A stretch of DNA of 64,000 bases from Glandiceps talaboti (GCF_964340395.1 NC_135568.1:11327776-11391775); one strand, 5' to 3'; positions 48,652 to 61,400 are shown, numbered from the stretch's first letter. The notes: a model not told the origin generated them from the letters alone. Numbers and translations: made by a program.

Positions 48652-50359
48652 CTAGCGAGGTTATTAAAAACCCGGCGGTCACAACATGTATTCGACGGTT
48701 ACGTAAATCAAAAAACGATTACTCTTCCGAAATTAGTCTCGTGTAAATAGAGTGTATTGTGAGAACGTGTAGTATGACATGAAACTCCCTGAACTGTTCG
48801 TTCATTCGTTCGTTCAATGGGATATGCCGTCTCCTGTGTCGAGGAACGTATATTATATATATAGTAAACTGCGATGTCGATAGGGGTACAGGCAATTGGC
48901 AAGTGTAGCTATAAAATTGCAAATGTAAGCAGTCGACGAGTTTGTCATCAGTTGTAGCATGAATTGAATTGATAGTTGCCATCCGTTGTTATCGAATATG
49001 CTGTTCTCAACTATCAATCATAGAAGAAACTACCCAGACGGGCCGAAGATAAACGCCGTCCTCGAACGAAATACTCAAAACACTTAAAAGATATTTCGAA
49101 GTCGACCATATGTCTTAACGCGACTGTGGATTGAGGAGAGAAAAAAACTCAAATCATGCGTACATACAAATACATGTGAAACTCCTTCAGAACTGGTCAT
49201 ACTATTTAAAATCTGGACTCTTCGTCTCAAATTTTATTAAATTTATAAGATGTTTTACCAAAATTTTGGTGACAATTTTTAAACAAAGATGAATACTATA
49301 TTTTCACTCTAAAAGTAAACTGCCGTGTTTAGAAAATTACTTTAAAAAAATAGAAAAATGTGTCCAAAATTGGCGGGAAAAAGTTTAGTAGTGAAGTAAA
49401 AGTCAACTAAAATGAGGAACATGTCTCGGCTGTTTTGCTTTTGCATATCACCTCGTCCAAATCAGTTCTAGTAATTATACACGTCGACCGTACTTTCCCT
49501 TAAAGCAGACTCGCAAAGAAAGTACGCCGTGTGCCGTAAAAAAAGATCGACAAATTATCATGTTTCCCTCTTCAAACCCGCATAACTTGACATAAAGTTA
49601 ACACTGTTTTAAAAACCAAAGCCGGAAAATCGCTCCCAGAAGGACATTCCGATAGGATAAAAGTCTCTACTGGCTGAACTTATTACACCTACATTTTATC
49701 TAGAAATTTCTGAAGTTTAATTGGCAAATCTTCTATCGTCAAATCGATATAACGCGGTAGTATTTCTTATCTAATTGCTTTGAGCATGTTGAGACAATCG
49801 ACAGTTCATACCCTGGTTTGCCCTTTGACCCTGAAACTCAATATGCTATCTCGATTTTCTTTTGGCCAAAATCCATGAATGGTGACGTAAACTTTGAGCT
49901 AGTGCGTCTGCAACGTTGGAGTGACCAAAATGTCCCTGCAAAGTAGAAATCATACGGTTCCACCAATCGTTGTCGAGTCGAAACGCATGCGTATTTACTT
50001 GTTTGAAAAGTTACAAAGATATAGATGTCACGTTGTACATGTGTAAGTCGTCAGAATTGTAAGCATTCCACACTTACACTTTCGTTCACCCGTATCCAAA
50101 TTGTCAAATCTTGCCATGGGAATTCAAATGCCTAAGATTCAGACTACGCCCTGTAATTTACCATACATGATTTGGAAAAAACTTCCGTTAAGCCCGATAA
50201 ACGACTTAATGTCATGACATTTTAGGGTCAAATGATAACGGGAATTACACATATACATGGACGATATTATGTATGAAATGTATTACCTGCAGCTGCAACA
50301 CTTTTATTGCTGCCTAAATATCACATTGTTATCTTCACTATTTTAGAAATAGTTAATAA
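48652..50359. other. CpG-rich non-coding stretch
   Basis: Contains a (TTCG/TTCA)n run near 48800 and an E2F-type GGCGGGAAA at 49372-49380. No gene was called. Confidence 0.45.
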
Positions 50360-50555
50360 CCTGATTTTTGGGTCCGTACCAAATAATCAGTGTCTCAATG
50401 AATTACGATTTCAACTCATTACTGTACTACTTATAGATAAAACAGATACAATGTTTGACATTTCAACACTTTTCTGTGAATATATTGTTGGTTGGCTGGT
50501 CGAAAAAATGATACCCCAGTTACAGCTAGTGTAGCTTTAACATATAAGTTATCAA
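50360..50555 (+). repeat. Dispersed repeat family B, copy 2
   Basis: Matches 9149-9380 in the same orientation (see that entry). Copy 2 is about 35 bp shorter because it lacks the block between TAAAAC.GA and the TGTGAATATATTGTT region. Confidence 0.75.
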
Positions 50556-53107
50556 TACCATAGTATGGTACTACCATACTCTACAAACCTAAGATCAATC
50601 TAGACGGCATATTCAACTGACTACCTAACAGCAGATCTATAACCGGCTGTTCATACCGCCACCTAGAGGTCAGCTGTAGCTATGAAATTTGTCATTCCGA
50701 TTAGGAGCATTGACCAATGGACCAGGACAGATAAAAAAACCAGTGCTATTTACTAAATATTAAAGTGTTTCAAGTTGTGAGTTTTAATTCATGCACAGTG
50801 AACAGTGTATTAGCAAACTTAACTTGTAATATTTTTCATTACACGCAAAATCAATGCACATTTCATTATATATGTATCAGTATATATATGACAATAAAAC
50901 ACATATCATATGATATCAAGGGACATCTACAACTTATAGTTTGACTGTATAGTCACGACTTAGTTTAAAAATAAAATAAAACAATTGCTCTTCGAGCCAG
51001 ACGATACGTCGTTGAGACCTAACTGATATTCCTCTCTTCAGTGCAATGTATTCATCTTAATACCTATACCTAGCACTTTCATCAATAAACGTTCCTGTTT
51101 TCAAGTATGTCAGACGTATATAAGAGTTTACTTCTATGAACTCACGAACGAAGAGATAGATGGTTGTTATTTTAAAATGGACCAGGCTATGATATCAATA
51201 TCAATACAAGTAATCGTGAAATTATCAGAAATATGTAAACAATAACCAACTACTGGATCACATGGAATCACGAGTCGAACATGAGACCACTATATGAAAA
51301 AAGTCACGGTCAGGCTTAGTCGAACATTGTGTACAAGTGCGCCCTCAAGCACACAAATCAGAATGCTTTCGTTTGCGACCGTCTAACGCTTTGGAATAAT
51401 TACCCTCCTACTAAAAACAGAGACCCTAGGGAGAGTCGTAACTTTGATTCAGTAGTATAACTGTGAGGGCTGTAAAATTATACTGCATTTCGTTTTAGCC
51501 AATTTAAAGTAATAACACTTAAACTGCTGTATCAAGTTCACGGCTCAAAGATTAATTCACTTGCTAAGCAAACCCAATTTAGATGAAACATGGCAAGCTT
51601 GATGAAACTAGCTTTTCGAATGATGAACGAGGCATTGAACTTCAAACTATGCAATTTGTGAATGTCAAGGTATATTTCCTAATTGAATGTCACGATATAT
51701 CAGAACTCTAGCGTCAAGGACTTATTACTAACTAGTTCAATAAAAAAGTGCGTACTTTGATATAAGAAATTTGAAATCTTAAAAACTACGAAAATGGTAT
51801 TTTCTATATATAATGGAAATAATATTCAAGGGTTACTGGTTGAATTTTTAGAATATTGAACAGTTTTGAAACAGTGGCCAGCCGCGCATATACCGTAATA
51901 CAAGGGTCATTGTAGGTGTCAATACCACTCACCGTGACGTTCAATTAAATGCCCAGTCTGGATAAGGATTAAAATTTAGATGTGAAAACCGATTATTTGG
52001 TAGAGAACTAGAAACATTTGGCCATTAAAAAAGACTGATCGCATGTAATACTTTATATTAAGATAATAGTAATGCGACAACCCGGGATTGAAACATAGGG
52101 AAATATTGTCTTGAATATATGTGTGCCGTGTGTATATCTGTAAATATCGTTTAGGCGGCCGTCCATACAGGAAGCTAATTTATTCATATGATTCAAGCTT
52201 CGAAGTGACAGATCGGTGTTCATTTACATATGTCTGACGTCATCGTAGCAAACAAATAGAATATCGATTTTGTATTAACATCCGTAGGACGCCGCAGGGG
52301 TGTCGACCTGACAAACGTGTTCTTCACACTCATTTTCCAGGTCGACCACCCAACCTGTATACAGAGTTGAAGCTAACTTCGTATCGTTGAATTTCAGCTA
52401 TAAAGAGTAATCTCTAAGATGTATTTCTCTTTTAATTATCCAGACATGCACTATACTTGACCTTTGACCCGGTTTTACGTTTAAGAGACTATGCCCGTCT
52501 AAACGTTCGCCAATAAATACCCGTAGAGCTTCATAAAACATAGCTGTCATATTAGAAGTAATACCATAATTACAATTTATGGAGACCCAAGCTCACGATT
52601 TTACTTTATTTGCCTTCTATACAGATTTCTTAAGTATCCCTAGAGACTGTCATGTCTAATTACCACTAGTAATGCTTTAATAAATTTATGTTATGTTGGT
52701 AAAATATATAGCAGAACTAAAATAAACGTGAATTGTGTTATAATTATGCAATACCGCCAAGATGACGTGTAAAAATAATATGGAATCCTAAACTTTGTAA
52801 AACTAAGAAACAGGTTAATAGTGCATTTTTAATTGAAGATATCAGCACTTATAAGCTGTTTACATTGTAAATATAGTACCAGGACCAGGACCGGGTGTCG
52901 CACCCCCGGGTCGAACCTATCATTGATCACTGCACTGTACCATGATAAAAAAAAAAACGAAGCAACCACGACTGCAACGGTTACGGTTTATCACCCCTTT
53001 CCACTGGTAGATTCACTTTGTCTGCTTTCGGCCGGGTATTTGACCTTTTGACCTCAGTTCAACGTATACGTAGATTTCGACAAATGACGCACACATCGAC
53101 GTAAACA
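50556..53107. other. Non-coding stretch
   Basis: A TGACGTCA (CRE) occurs near 52238. GGTGTCGACCTG near 52300 and CAGGTCGACCACC near 52340 form a short inverted repeat. No gene was recognised. Confidence 0.45.
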
Positions 53108-53140
53108 TATAAAAGGTAGCTGTTTACTTTTGCATTCAGT
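53108..53140 (+). promoter_or_regulatory. TATA + initiator core promoter candidate
   Basis: TATAAAAGG starts at 53108, and TCAGT lies at 53136-53140 with its A at 53138, exactly 30 bp downstream of the TATA start. The TATA sequence, the TCAGT initiator and the spacing match canonical metazoan RNA polymerase II core promoters. No open frame follows within several hundred bases, so any product would be a 5' UTR exon or a non-coding RNA. The same words could co-occur by chance in AT-rich DNA. Confidence 0.4.
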
Positions 53141-54189
53141 CAGCCATCTGTCTTAAAATAAATTCACCTCCCATTCCATTAATACATAAAAACCTCGTAT
53201 TTTTACTTAATATTTCAAAGATTCTTCATCAAATTGTATTACCCTGAGCTATAAATATGTGTGACAGTTCCCTAGAATGATGTAGATACTAGAATAAACG
53301 AAATAACATAAACGCCATAAATTACCCAAGAAGAGTGACAAGCACAAGTGTCCCCTTCTTCTTGCCAAGACAGTGGAAATATCAAATAAAATAAACATTC
53401 TCTGATTAAATGTAATGGTGCGTTCACAGGCGTACAATATACGCAAAGTAATTTAAAACAAGGTCTCCCGATACTCAGGCTTTTGTTCCCGCGCAGAGAT
53501 AGTCAACTATAATTTGTGTGAGTCAGGATTAAGCTAAAATGACAGCTCTTTTTGTGTGATTCAATTTTCTCGACAGAAAGGAGAGACTTGTATACGTAAG
53601 TGTTGAGGACTCTTGTTGGAAAAAAAGAAGATTATGCTATTCATTATCTCAGCCGTAGATGAGCAAATAGTGGCGCCATTATATACCGATGCAACGTCAA
53701 TGCTAAATGCGGATTTAAAATACATTAAATATTATAGCAATATAGTACGCCGCCGAGTGGTGATCATACTCGAAATTTGTACCCTGGCCGGGTAATGCAT
53801 GTAATCATTGTGTCTGGCAAGTAAACACAACTCACTACTTGCATGTAATCCCAGGATGTTCGTTTTTAGTCACATCGCGAACTTTGGTATTTGGGTTCGT
53901 TGGCCCGCCAACCACATCTTATATCCGATCTACTTGACAGATTTTGTAGCATAATCAGAGAGAATTACCATCGTTGGACGGATATTTATGACATATTTTT
54001 TAAAACGTATAATAACCTAGAAGGATAATAATGGCACAATTTCATGATGTAATCACGAATTTTGGAAAAATTTTTTATCAAAACGCCTATTTTCGAAAAT
54101 GATATATCATGGTGACATAGGAATAAAAGAAACCGCTGAAGATAAAGTAGATCCGAAACTCCAAATATAAATATGGAGTCACTAATAAA

Positions 54190-54377
54190 TGGCGGGAAAA
54201 TGATCATTACACTTTTTATTAACACAAGTTCCGCACTGAATCAGACAGGCATAATATTTCCTAACATATGAGACTATTGTCAATAGGCTAACTCTAGTTT
54301 CCAGGAAACCTACATCCGTATTGTACTGCATGCATTTAAATTTACATGTGAAACCTTTCCGGAGTTTCCCGCCAAAA
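54190..54377. promoter_or_regulatory. Pair of opposed E2F-type boxes
   Basis: GGCGGGAAAA at 54191-54200 and TTTCCCGCCAAAA at 54365-54377 match E2F sites. They face opposite ways about 170 bp apart. Confidence 0.3.
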
Positions 54378-55516
54378 ATTATCATCACCAATTTTTAGCA
54401 CTTTTGCAAAATATTGGTGTAAAATTGATTTTCCACTGAATTGAACGAATCCTTCTTTTAATGCGAAGTAATACAAAAAAATAAATTGGTAATGTAATGT
54501 AAATATCCAACCAAAATGTTTTTTCAAGATTATAGGAATTCAAATGATTCAGCTTGACTAAAATAAAAAGGTATTCATATTCACTGGTGAAAAAGTAATG
54601 TCACGGTTGTGATTAAGTAATGTTTATTCACCTGGTTCGAGTAAATCCATTCTCAGATATGAATATTTCATGAGACATCTGTGTTTATGGATATCCGTGA
54701 GTCTGAAAAAAGGAGTATGTTACAACACACACGCCATAGTACAAATGAGTGAAATCTCGCCGATGACGTCATCACGTCGATGTCGTTAAACGATATTGGA
54801 ATATGGAGTCGCTATTTTAAGTGATCACGTTTCATCGGTTAATCGTGCAGAAAAGACTCTATTCTAGGCTACTTTGGAACAAATATTGCGTTTTTCAGTG
54901 TATTTCATATCCTATCTGTCTTGTTAAATGTTTCCATATATTTTTCCGCCAGACACTTTTCGGTAGTGTGTTTTATTTTGGAGACACTTTCTCTGCAGAA
55001 AGCTGTTGGTTCGACGTGACCGATGTGTGTGCCTCGGCAACTGAAGTGTCTGTATAGGTTACAATATCCGGGCAATTACAGTAACGTACTGTACAACACA
55101 TTTACAAAAACAGTCTGACACAACACAGTAGTATTTTCATGTACCTCAACAACTGTACTCAAAATGAACTTGAACAAAGGTAAAAACAAATGTTGCTGAA
55201 TGATATGAAGGGCGATCAATTGAACCTTGATGAGTGAATCTATCGTAATGTTTATACAGGCATGCATGTAAAATTAGGCCTAAGCAACTGTTTTGCGACA
55301 TTACAAACGCTTGGAGCGTTGAAAACGCTTCGGTATGGGGAAAACTGCTTAGAAAGTGACGCGTGTCACCCAACCATACCCATAAAATATGAAGATATAT
55401 TTTCTCAGTTCAAAGATTCATTTACGAAACGTATTTTGTTTTAAAACTGAAAACACATAAATTTATAAGGCAAAACTGTATCTAATATTAAGATTTTTTA
55501 GATATTTCTAAATTTA

Positions 55517-55601
55517 GTGACCTCTTCAGTTTTTCCCGCCTAAATCATTAAAATGTGAATTTTGTTGGGATAATTTAGGCGGGAAAAAATGAAAAGGTCA
55601 C
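55517..55601. repeat. Inverted repeat with perfect E2F-type boxes in both arms
   Basis: GTGACCTCTTCAGTTTTTCC and the following CGCCTAAAT pair with the reverse complement ending at 55601. The arms are about 33 bp with four mismatches, and the loop is about 19 bases. The central 16 bp (TTTTTCCCGCCTAAAT) are perfectly inverted. It is either a palindromic E2F regulatory element or a small foldback sequence. Confidence 0.82.
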
Positions 55602-55862
55602 ACAAGGACGAGGACGCATGCGATAGTTATGGGATTGTACTATTTGCAGCGTAGTTGGCACAATACAACGACTCCTGCCCATTAAAGTCAGTGATGCGAG
55701 GGGTGACGTTTCATAATAAAATTGTACATGGGCATACATCGGAGAATTTCTGAGCCTCTCAGCTGGAGTTACCAGGTAGTGTCGAACTATCGTCAACATT
55801 GTCAAATATTTACGATATAGGTTACACATATTCACTCATATTTACATGCATACATCTATGCA

Positions 55863-55898
55863 TAGATAGACGTATAGATAGACAGGCAGTAGGTAGGC

Positions 55899-55995
<97 letters not shown>

Positions 55996-56138
55996 TGGTT
56001 ACTACACCACAGACAGACAGACAGACGGACACAGACAGACATACAGACAGACAGACAGACAGACAGACAGACGGACGGACAGACAGACAGACAGACAGAC
56101 AGCCAGCCAGATGCATAGATAGATGCTTACTACACCAA

Positions 56139-56219
<81 letters not shown>
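55863..56219. repeat. Compound microsatellite (CAGA)n / (TA)n with higher-order structure
   Basis: (CAGA)n, (TA)n, then ATAGATGGTTACTACACCAC, (CAGA)n with CGGA variants, a GCCA interruption, then ATAGATGCTTACTACACCAA and a longer pure (CAGA)n. The repeated ATAGATG(G/C)TTACTACACCA linker shows that a block of linker plus (CAGA)n was duplicated. Confidence 0.95.
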
Positions 56220-56559
56220 CATTACTCAACCATCAGAGTTTCAGCGAGGACATAGTTCAGACGGGATTTAGTCAAATCCATGGAATGACGTAAAAGATAA
56301 GTTTCTGGTGCAGTGAATGTACAGTATCCAAAGTAGAGAGATTACTAAAATCCAATTTATCCTATCTCATCTCATGCCGATAATAAATCTCGATAGCTGC
56401 AGTTGACAGTAATGCTGACATTTTGTCCATATTATAACACATCGTCTGTTTGTATTATCTAACTGTGTGTGCATTACGTATTCGTTTAAACTGTGTCATT
56501 CCCTGACTAAGATCATTCTAGACGCCATCTATATTGACACCTGATGTCAACTGCATGCT

Positions 56560-56790
56560 ACAGTCGTTACTTGCGCAGAATACTAATTTCCTAGCTTCAG
56601 CTTTAAAGCTTTCGCGCATGCGCAATACACTGTAATTCTAACTCAGAACTGTATTGCCATTGTGACTTACTAACTTTTAAAATAATCCGCATTTGGCTTT
56701 TCTGTTTATGACGAAAAAGCGTCAAACCGGAAGGAACGATCTCGGATAGATAAAATCATTGTGCATGCACTCAGCTTTCTGCACATGCGT
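56560..56790. promoter_or_regulatory. NRF1 + ETS motif cluster, promoter-like
   Basis: CGCGCATGCGCA at 56613-56624 fits the palindromic NRF1 consensus exactly. ACCGGAAG at 56726-56733 is a canonical ETS/GABPA site. Further NRF1-like half-sites are TTGCGCAG near 56571 and CACATGCGTG near 56782. This combination is characteristic of TATA-less promoters of widely expressed genes in animals (established knowledge). No adjacent coding exon was found, so the gene and direction are unknown. Confidence 0.4.
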
Positions 56791-57097
56791 GTTGTATAAA
56801 GTTCAACGTTGTGGTTTTGATTTGCATTTGGGTCTTGTACAATAAGTATTTACTTACATTTCTGAATGACTGATTAAAGTAATAATAATAATACCACTCC
56901 TGATTTTTAGACTTGACTTTCTAAAGTAAGGGTTGAAAACTTTTTCCTGTGAATACTTTAAAGTTCACCATATTGTCGACCTGTAAAGCTAACCAAACGG
57001 CATAATCGCCATTTCACAAAGGTGAATGAATCCTTGAGACTATAGTCCCACGAGGTTAAGTGACCCCTGACCCCTTGCAGTTTTTGCTGTATATTAC

Positions 57098-57374
57098 AAG
57101 GTACTTACTGAAGCATACTTAACCACCATTTGGAATTGACTGAACTCAAACCTATTATCAAGATATAACCTATATATAATCCGATGATGTAATTTATTAT
57201 ACGCATCAAAAAATGTTCAGAAAATCCATACTATGCAATTGACTGTTCTAACAATGCCAGAAGACATTATAGAAGACATGCATGCATTGGTATTAAAATA
57301 TACTGGAGTGTGGTTTATTTAAGTATTTTCGCTTGAGTAAAAAGCTTATGAACTCAGCTTGTGCCACTTTAATC
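57098..57374 (+). repeat. Dispersed repeat family C, copy 2
   Basis: Second copy of the repeat at 44283-44571, same orientation, moderately diverged. Its CpG at ATCCGATGACGTAA has become ATCCGATGATGTAA. Confidence 0.82.
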
Positions 57375-57552
57375 TGTACGTTAAATGGGAGCTACCGAAT
57401 AGTACACATAACCCTTTAATCGATCTCGTGATCATAGCGCTGTACAATTACAGCCAAGATCAGTTGTTTTTTATAATTAAATCACACATCGAAGTTTGCC
57501 TTTGAACACGCCGCTCAATGGGAGCCTGGGTTCCAGCTCGTGACTCTGTAGT

Positions 57553-57802
57553 AATAGGGAACTTGCAAACCCGCCATGTTGTATGTCGCATCATGGGAAA
57601 TGTGATAATAAATACTAATGAATTGTATTGTAAACAATACTGTTACATTGTTTGCAACCAGGAATGATCAATTCATAGTTACCCTGACCATTGTGGGAGA
57701 TTTTTTTATCGGTAGCTCCAGATTAGGTATTACGGTAACCACAGATAATCCCACAGTCCTTTGCGTCTGAGCATGCTCTGTCTGGATTGCAAGTTCCCTA
57801 TT
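57553..57802. mobile_element. 250-bp TIR element (MITE candidate)
   Basis: AATAGGGAACTTGCAA at 57553-57568 is perfectly inverted at 57787-57802. Weaker pairing continues inside (TGGGA...AT). The interior is non-coding. Near its left end are a YY1-type CCGCCATGTTG and, adjacent, GCATCATGGGAAA, which resembles the ZNF143/SBS motif on the minus strand. The target duplication is unclear. It lies about 180 bp after a family C copy. Confidence 0.6.
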
Positions 57803-58780
57803 GCATCCTTAATACAATATTGTTTCACAAAAGTGATAATAAAACAGGGTTTACCAGACACAACCTTTCCAATACCAGAAACAGCTGACGTGGTGTCAGA
57901 AAATGAACACAAAGTCTGAAGCGTTATTTAAAACAATGTGTTCATCATATATATATACAACCCTATGTCTGTGAGTGTTAAATTATATATGTCTGTACTT
58001 AATTGATACATGATATACATGTTTGCAATGATACTTCAACTAAGCGACAGAGTCATGGAGGGAAAAATGACAACGGGTTCAATTATATAAATGATGTTGC
58101 GTAGACTGAACTTTGTAAAGCACCCTGATCTTCGCTGTATTACCCCTGGCGCACAGACCTATATCGGTACAACGACCCAAAACAAGTTGAGCTCCCTTGA
58201 CAGCATACAATCCATTGCTACCTCTGTAAGCGCATAGGATTAAGGCATGCAAAACCGCTTTCCAATATCCTACAATCTCTAAACTCAGGGCCATATTTCC
58301 ATGTAAGTTGTCTACATAAATACAGTAATTCTACATTAATATGTAAGACACGCATAGGTGTTATTTGTGTGAGTATGGTGGAAAAGGAGATTTGCTATTG
58401 CAGACGACACGTTAACGCTAAAGACCCCCCAAGGGTTCAAAAGTTTACCACAGTTCCTTACACATTTGATATGCTTACAGTCATTCTGCTGACAACTCAT
58501 AATAACGTATTATCATCAAGTAATTGATAACGATTATATATCTCATAGTTAGCGCTATCTTTCCATATATAAAGAATCTTTTAATTAATTCATTAATCAT
58601 ACAGATTATATATCTTGATTATGGGTAATGAATACAGAGTTCAGAACTTCCTAATTTCTGATGTATTAGATTTTAGCATATACTATGAGAAATCTACTTG
58701 AAAAATTGCATTCTATTCACTAAAGTAAAGGTAACCACTGTGAAGATTCTTGTGGTTTTTGTCAAAACATGATGTATGTA

Positions 58781-59440
58781 TGACGTAATTTTGAAACATA
58801 GTATATGACGTAATTTGTATAGTGTAACAAGTTTATTACGTAATTGCAAACAGCAATTAATGACGCAATTTGTGTAATGTAACAGTTTATGACGTAATTT
58901 GAAACGGTTTTTTATGTAACTTTAAAATGTAACATGTCAGTGACGTTATTTTGAAACGTTACTAAGTCAATGAAGTTTTCTAATTTTGAAACATAGCAAG
59001 TCTATGAAGCAATTTTGAAACATACTTTTTGATATATTACAAAACGTGACACAAGTCAATGAAGAAATTGTGGAACATAACTCCTCTATGACGTAAATTT
59101 GAAACGTTGTCTATGACGAAATTTTGAAAGCTTGTCTATGACGTAATTTTGAAAGGTTGTCTATACGTAATTTTGAAAGGTTGTCTATACGTAATTTTGA
59201 AACGTTGTCTATGACGTAATTTTGAAACGTTGTCTATGACGTAATTTTGAAACGTTGTCTATGACGTAATTTTGAAACGTTGTCTATGACGTAATTTTGA
59301 AACGTAGTCTATGACGTAATTTTTAAAACAATCCTTATTAATGACTTAATGTTTCACATTTAAAAGTCTCTGACGTAATATATAATACTAACGAGTCTAT
59401 GACGTAATGTTAAAGGTTACCAGTAGCTGACATAATTACG
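58781..59440. repeat. 25-bp satellite-like array carrying TGACGTAA, about 24 units
   Basis: The unit is TGACGTAATTTTGAAACGTT plus GTCTA. The centre of the array (about 59190-59320) holds nearly identical 25-bp units. Copies toward both ends are progressively diverged and vary in length, the pattern expected from unequal exchange homogenising the middle. Most units keep TGACGTAA or a one-base variant (TGACGCAA, TGACGAAA, TTACGTAA). TGACGTAA is a recognised ATF/CREB-C/EBP-type bZIP half-composite word. No frame is kept open, since 25 is not a multiple of three. Confidence 0.93.
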
Positions 59441-60937
59441 ACACAATTTGGGTATGTTATTTAGTAGTGCTGTAGTGGTTAAAATGTTATGAGAAGAATG
59501 AACGCAGACCAAGCAGATTTCAGTAATGCTGACAGAATAAAGATAAAGTTTTCATTTAAAAAAAAGATATGATGAAAACAAACGCCATTAAGCACTGGTG
59601 TAAGTCAATCACACTCGACATAATAAACTAAAGCTAAAATTACTCGTACTGCGTTTTAAATCATCAAAATACCATGACGAAAATAACACACTTTACCCAA
59701 TTTTTGAAAAAGAGTTCTATGATTACGAGTGACTAAATATATTATGAGCTTACATTTACTAGTAAAACGTACACATGAGAACAAACTTATTAACATTATT
59801 ACTGCGGCATTAAACAATACACCCTTTTACGGTAATTACCGTTCTCTATTTCATCGTTTAACGACAAAGTCGTAAAATTTGAATACATGTAATTGAACGC
59901 TTTGTGGAAAAAATCAATTCCTGTATTATTACCTTAGATTTTTCATTGGAAAATAGAATTTACAGTAATAGATAAAATGTGAACATTTTTATGTGAAAGG
60001 AGAATCGCTTCTTCCTGTTTTCCTTTAATAAAGTAGATAAGAGAATTATGCCAAGAATTCCATTTAACTATAATTTCATGTATTATAATAACACTTCAAA
60101 ATCAAGGCATAAACCTACACACAGTGGAACGTACTTTTCATGACAAAAAAACAATATACAATATATTGCTACATACGATCAAATGTTGATTACTACATCA
60201 ATGCAATTTTAGAATGCCCTACCCGGAAATGAGTGTTAAACAAAATTGACCTCGATAGTAAAAGTGTAAACTGTTAAACAAATCGTAACAAGAAATATCC
60301 ATTCTCGTAATATTTTAATGGTTTTTTTGGTTTTATGTGTATTCGGGTTTAGCAGACTTGTACTCCAACATATCTAAGAAACACGGCGGTAATCTTCAAC
60401 GAGTGCAGTTATTATATCCCTTTGATTCTAGCGAAATTTAATGCAAAATCGTCTGGAAATAGATGAGATTCTACCTGGATAGTGTTGGCCAATATCAACA
60501 TGATGAGCTTTATTGTCGCTTTGTGCTAAACGCCGTAAATACAATTTTTTTTTCCATTGGGAGTTTGAAGTATTCCTGGCTGAGCTACGATTCTGTGACT
60601 TAAGTCTGTAACTAATTATAAAGCCAGGATTAAAATTTAGTTGTGAGCAACAGTTGTCTACCAGAGCTTTAGAAAAAGAATAATCCTTTCAAATCCTTAT
60701 GGCTCCATTTATGAGATAACACGTAAAACGAGAACCTGGGATGAATCTTTTTGGATCCAGTCTTGGAGTGTGGCACTGTAGCATGACTCGTCGACAACTA
60801 CAAAACAACCCCTTTTCCCGCCAAAAACAGTAACATTGTGAACAAATTCTAGTCTGCAAATTTTTGCCATATTGAGAGTTTGTTCTAGACTAGAATATGA
60901 GGAAAAGTGTTTACTAATTTTGATGACATTAGATTTT
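59441..60937. other. Non-coding stretch
   Basis: Contains one E2F-type TTTTCCCGCCAAAAA near 60813-60827. No gene or array. Confidence 0.5.
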
Positions 60938-60970
60938 TTATTATGACCACTGTAGCAGTGGTCATAATAA
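60938..60970. repeat. Perfect 15-bp palindrome with TAG loop
   Basis: TTATTATGACCACTG, then TAG, then its exact reverse complement. It may be a compact terminator-like hairpin, or the fused or abutting termini of a TIR element. Confidence 0.88.
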
Positions 60971-61309
60971 CACTAAAAGTACCAAAAAATTGAGTCTCTA
61001 ATTCGTTCATTCACACAATTTTTGGTATTGGAGGAGTTAATGGAGAACGAGATTAATGGGGTTAAAAGATCGGGCTTGAGATCGATGTAAAGTGCTTATT
61101 TTTCTCTACATACATTTGTACTAACATCGGCGACTTGTTGACAGCTACAGCATCGTGTTGAATAACAGAGTTAGGTAGTTTACGTTGGAATGTTTGGTTG
61201 ATCGTAAGCGAGATTAGTCTACAGTTATACATCGTGTATTTTTCATGCCTACGTAATCACCAGTAGTTTTTATGTTCCAGTTTTGTTTAGATTCCAATTA
61301 AGGGTATAT

Positions 61310-61313
<4 letters not shown>

Positions 61314-61400
<87 letters not shown>

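Noticed and set aside
55799-56255. Open frames rich in Thr-Asp-Arg-Gln or Cys-Leu-Ser-Val
   Set aside because: Artefacts of the (CAGA)n microsatellite.
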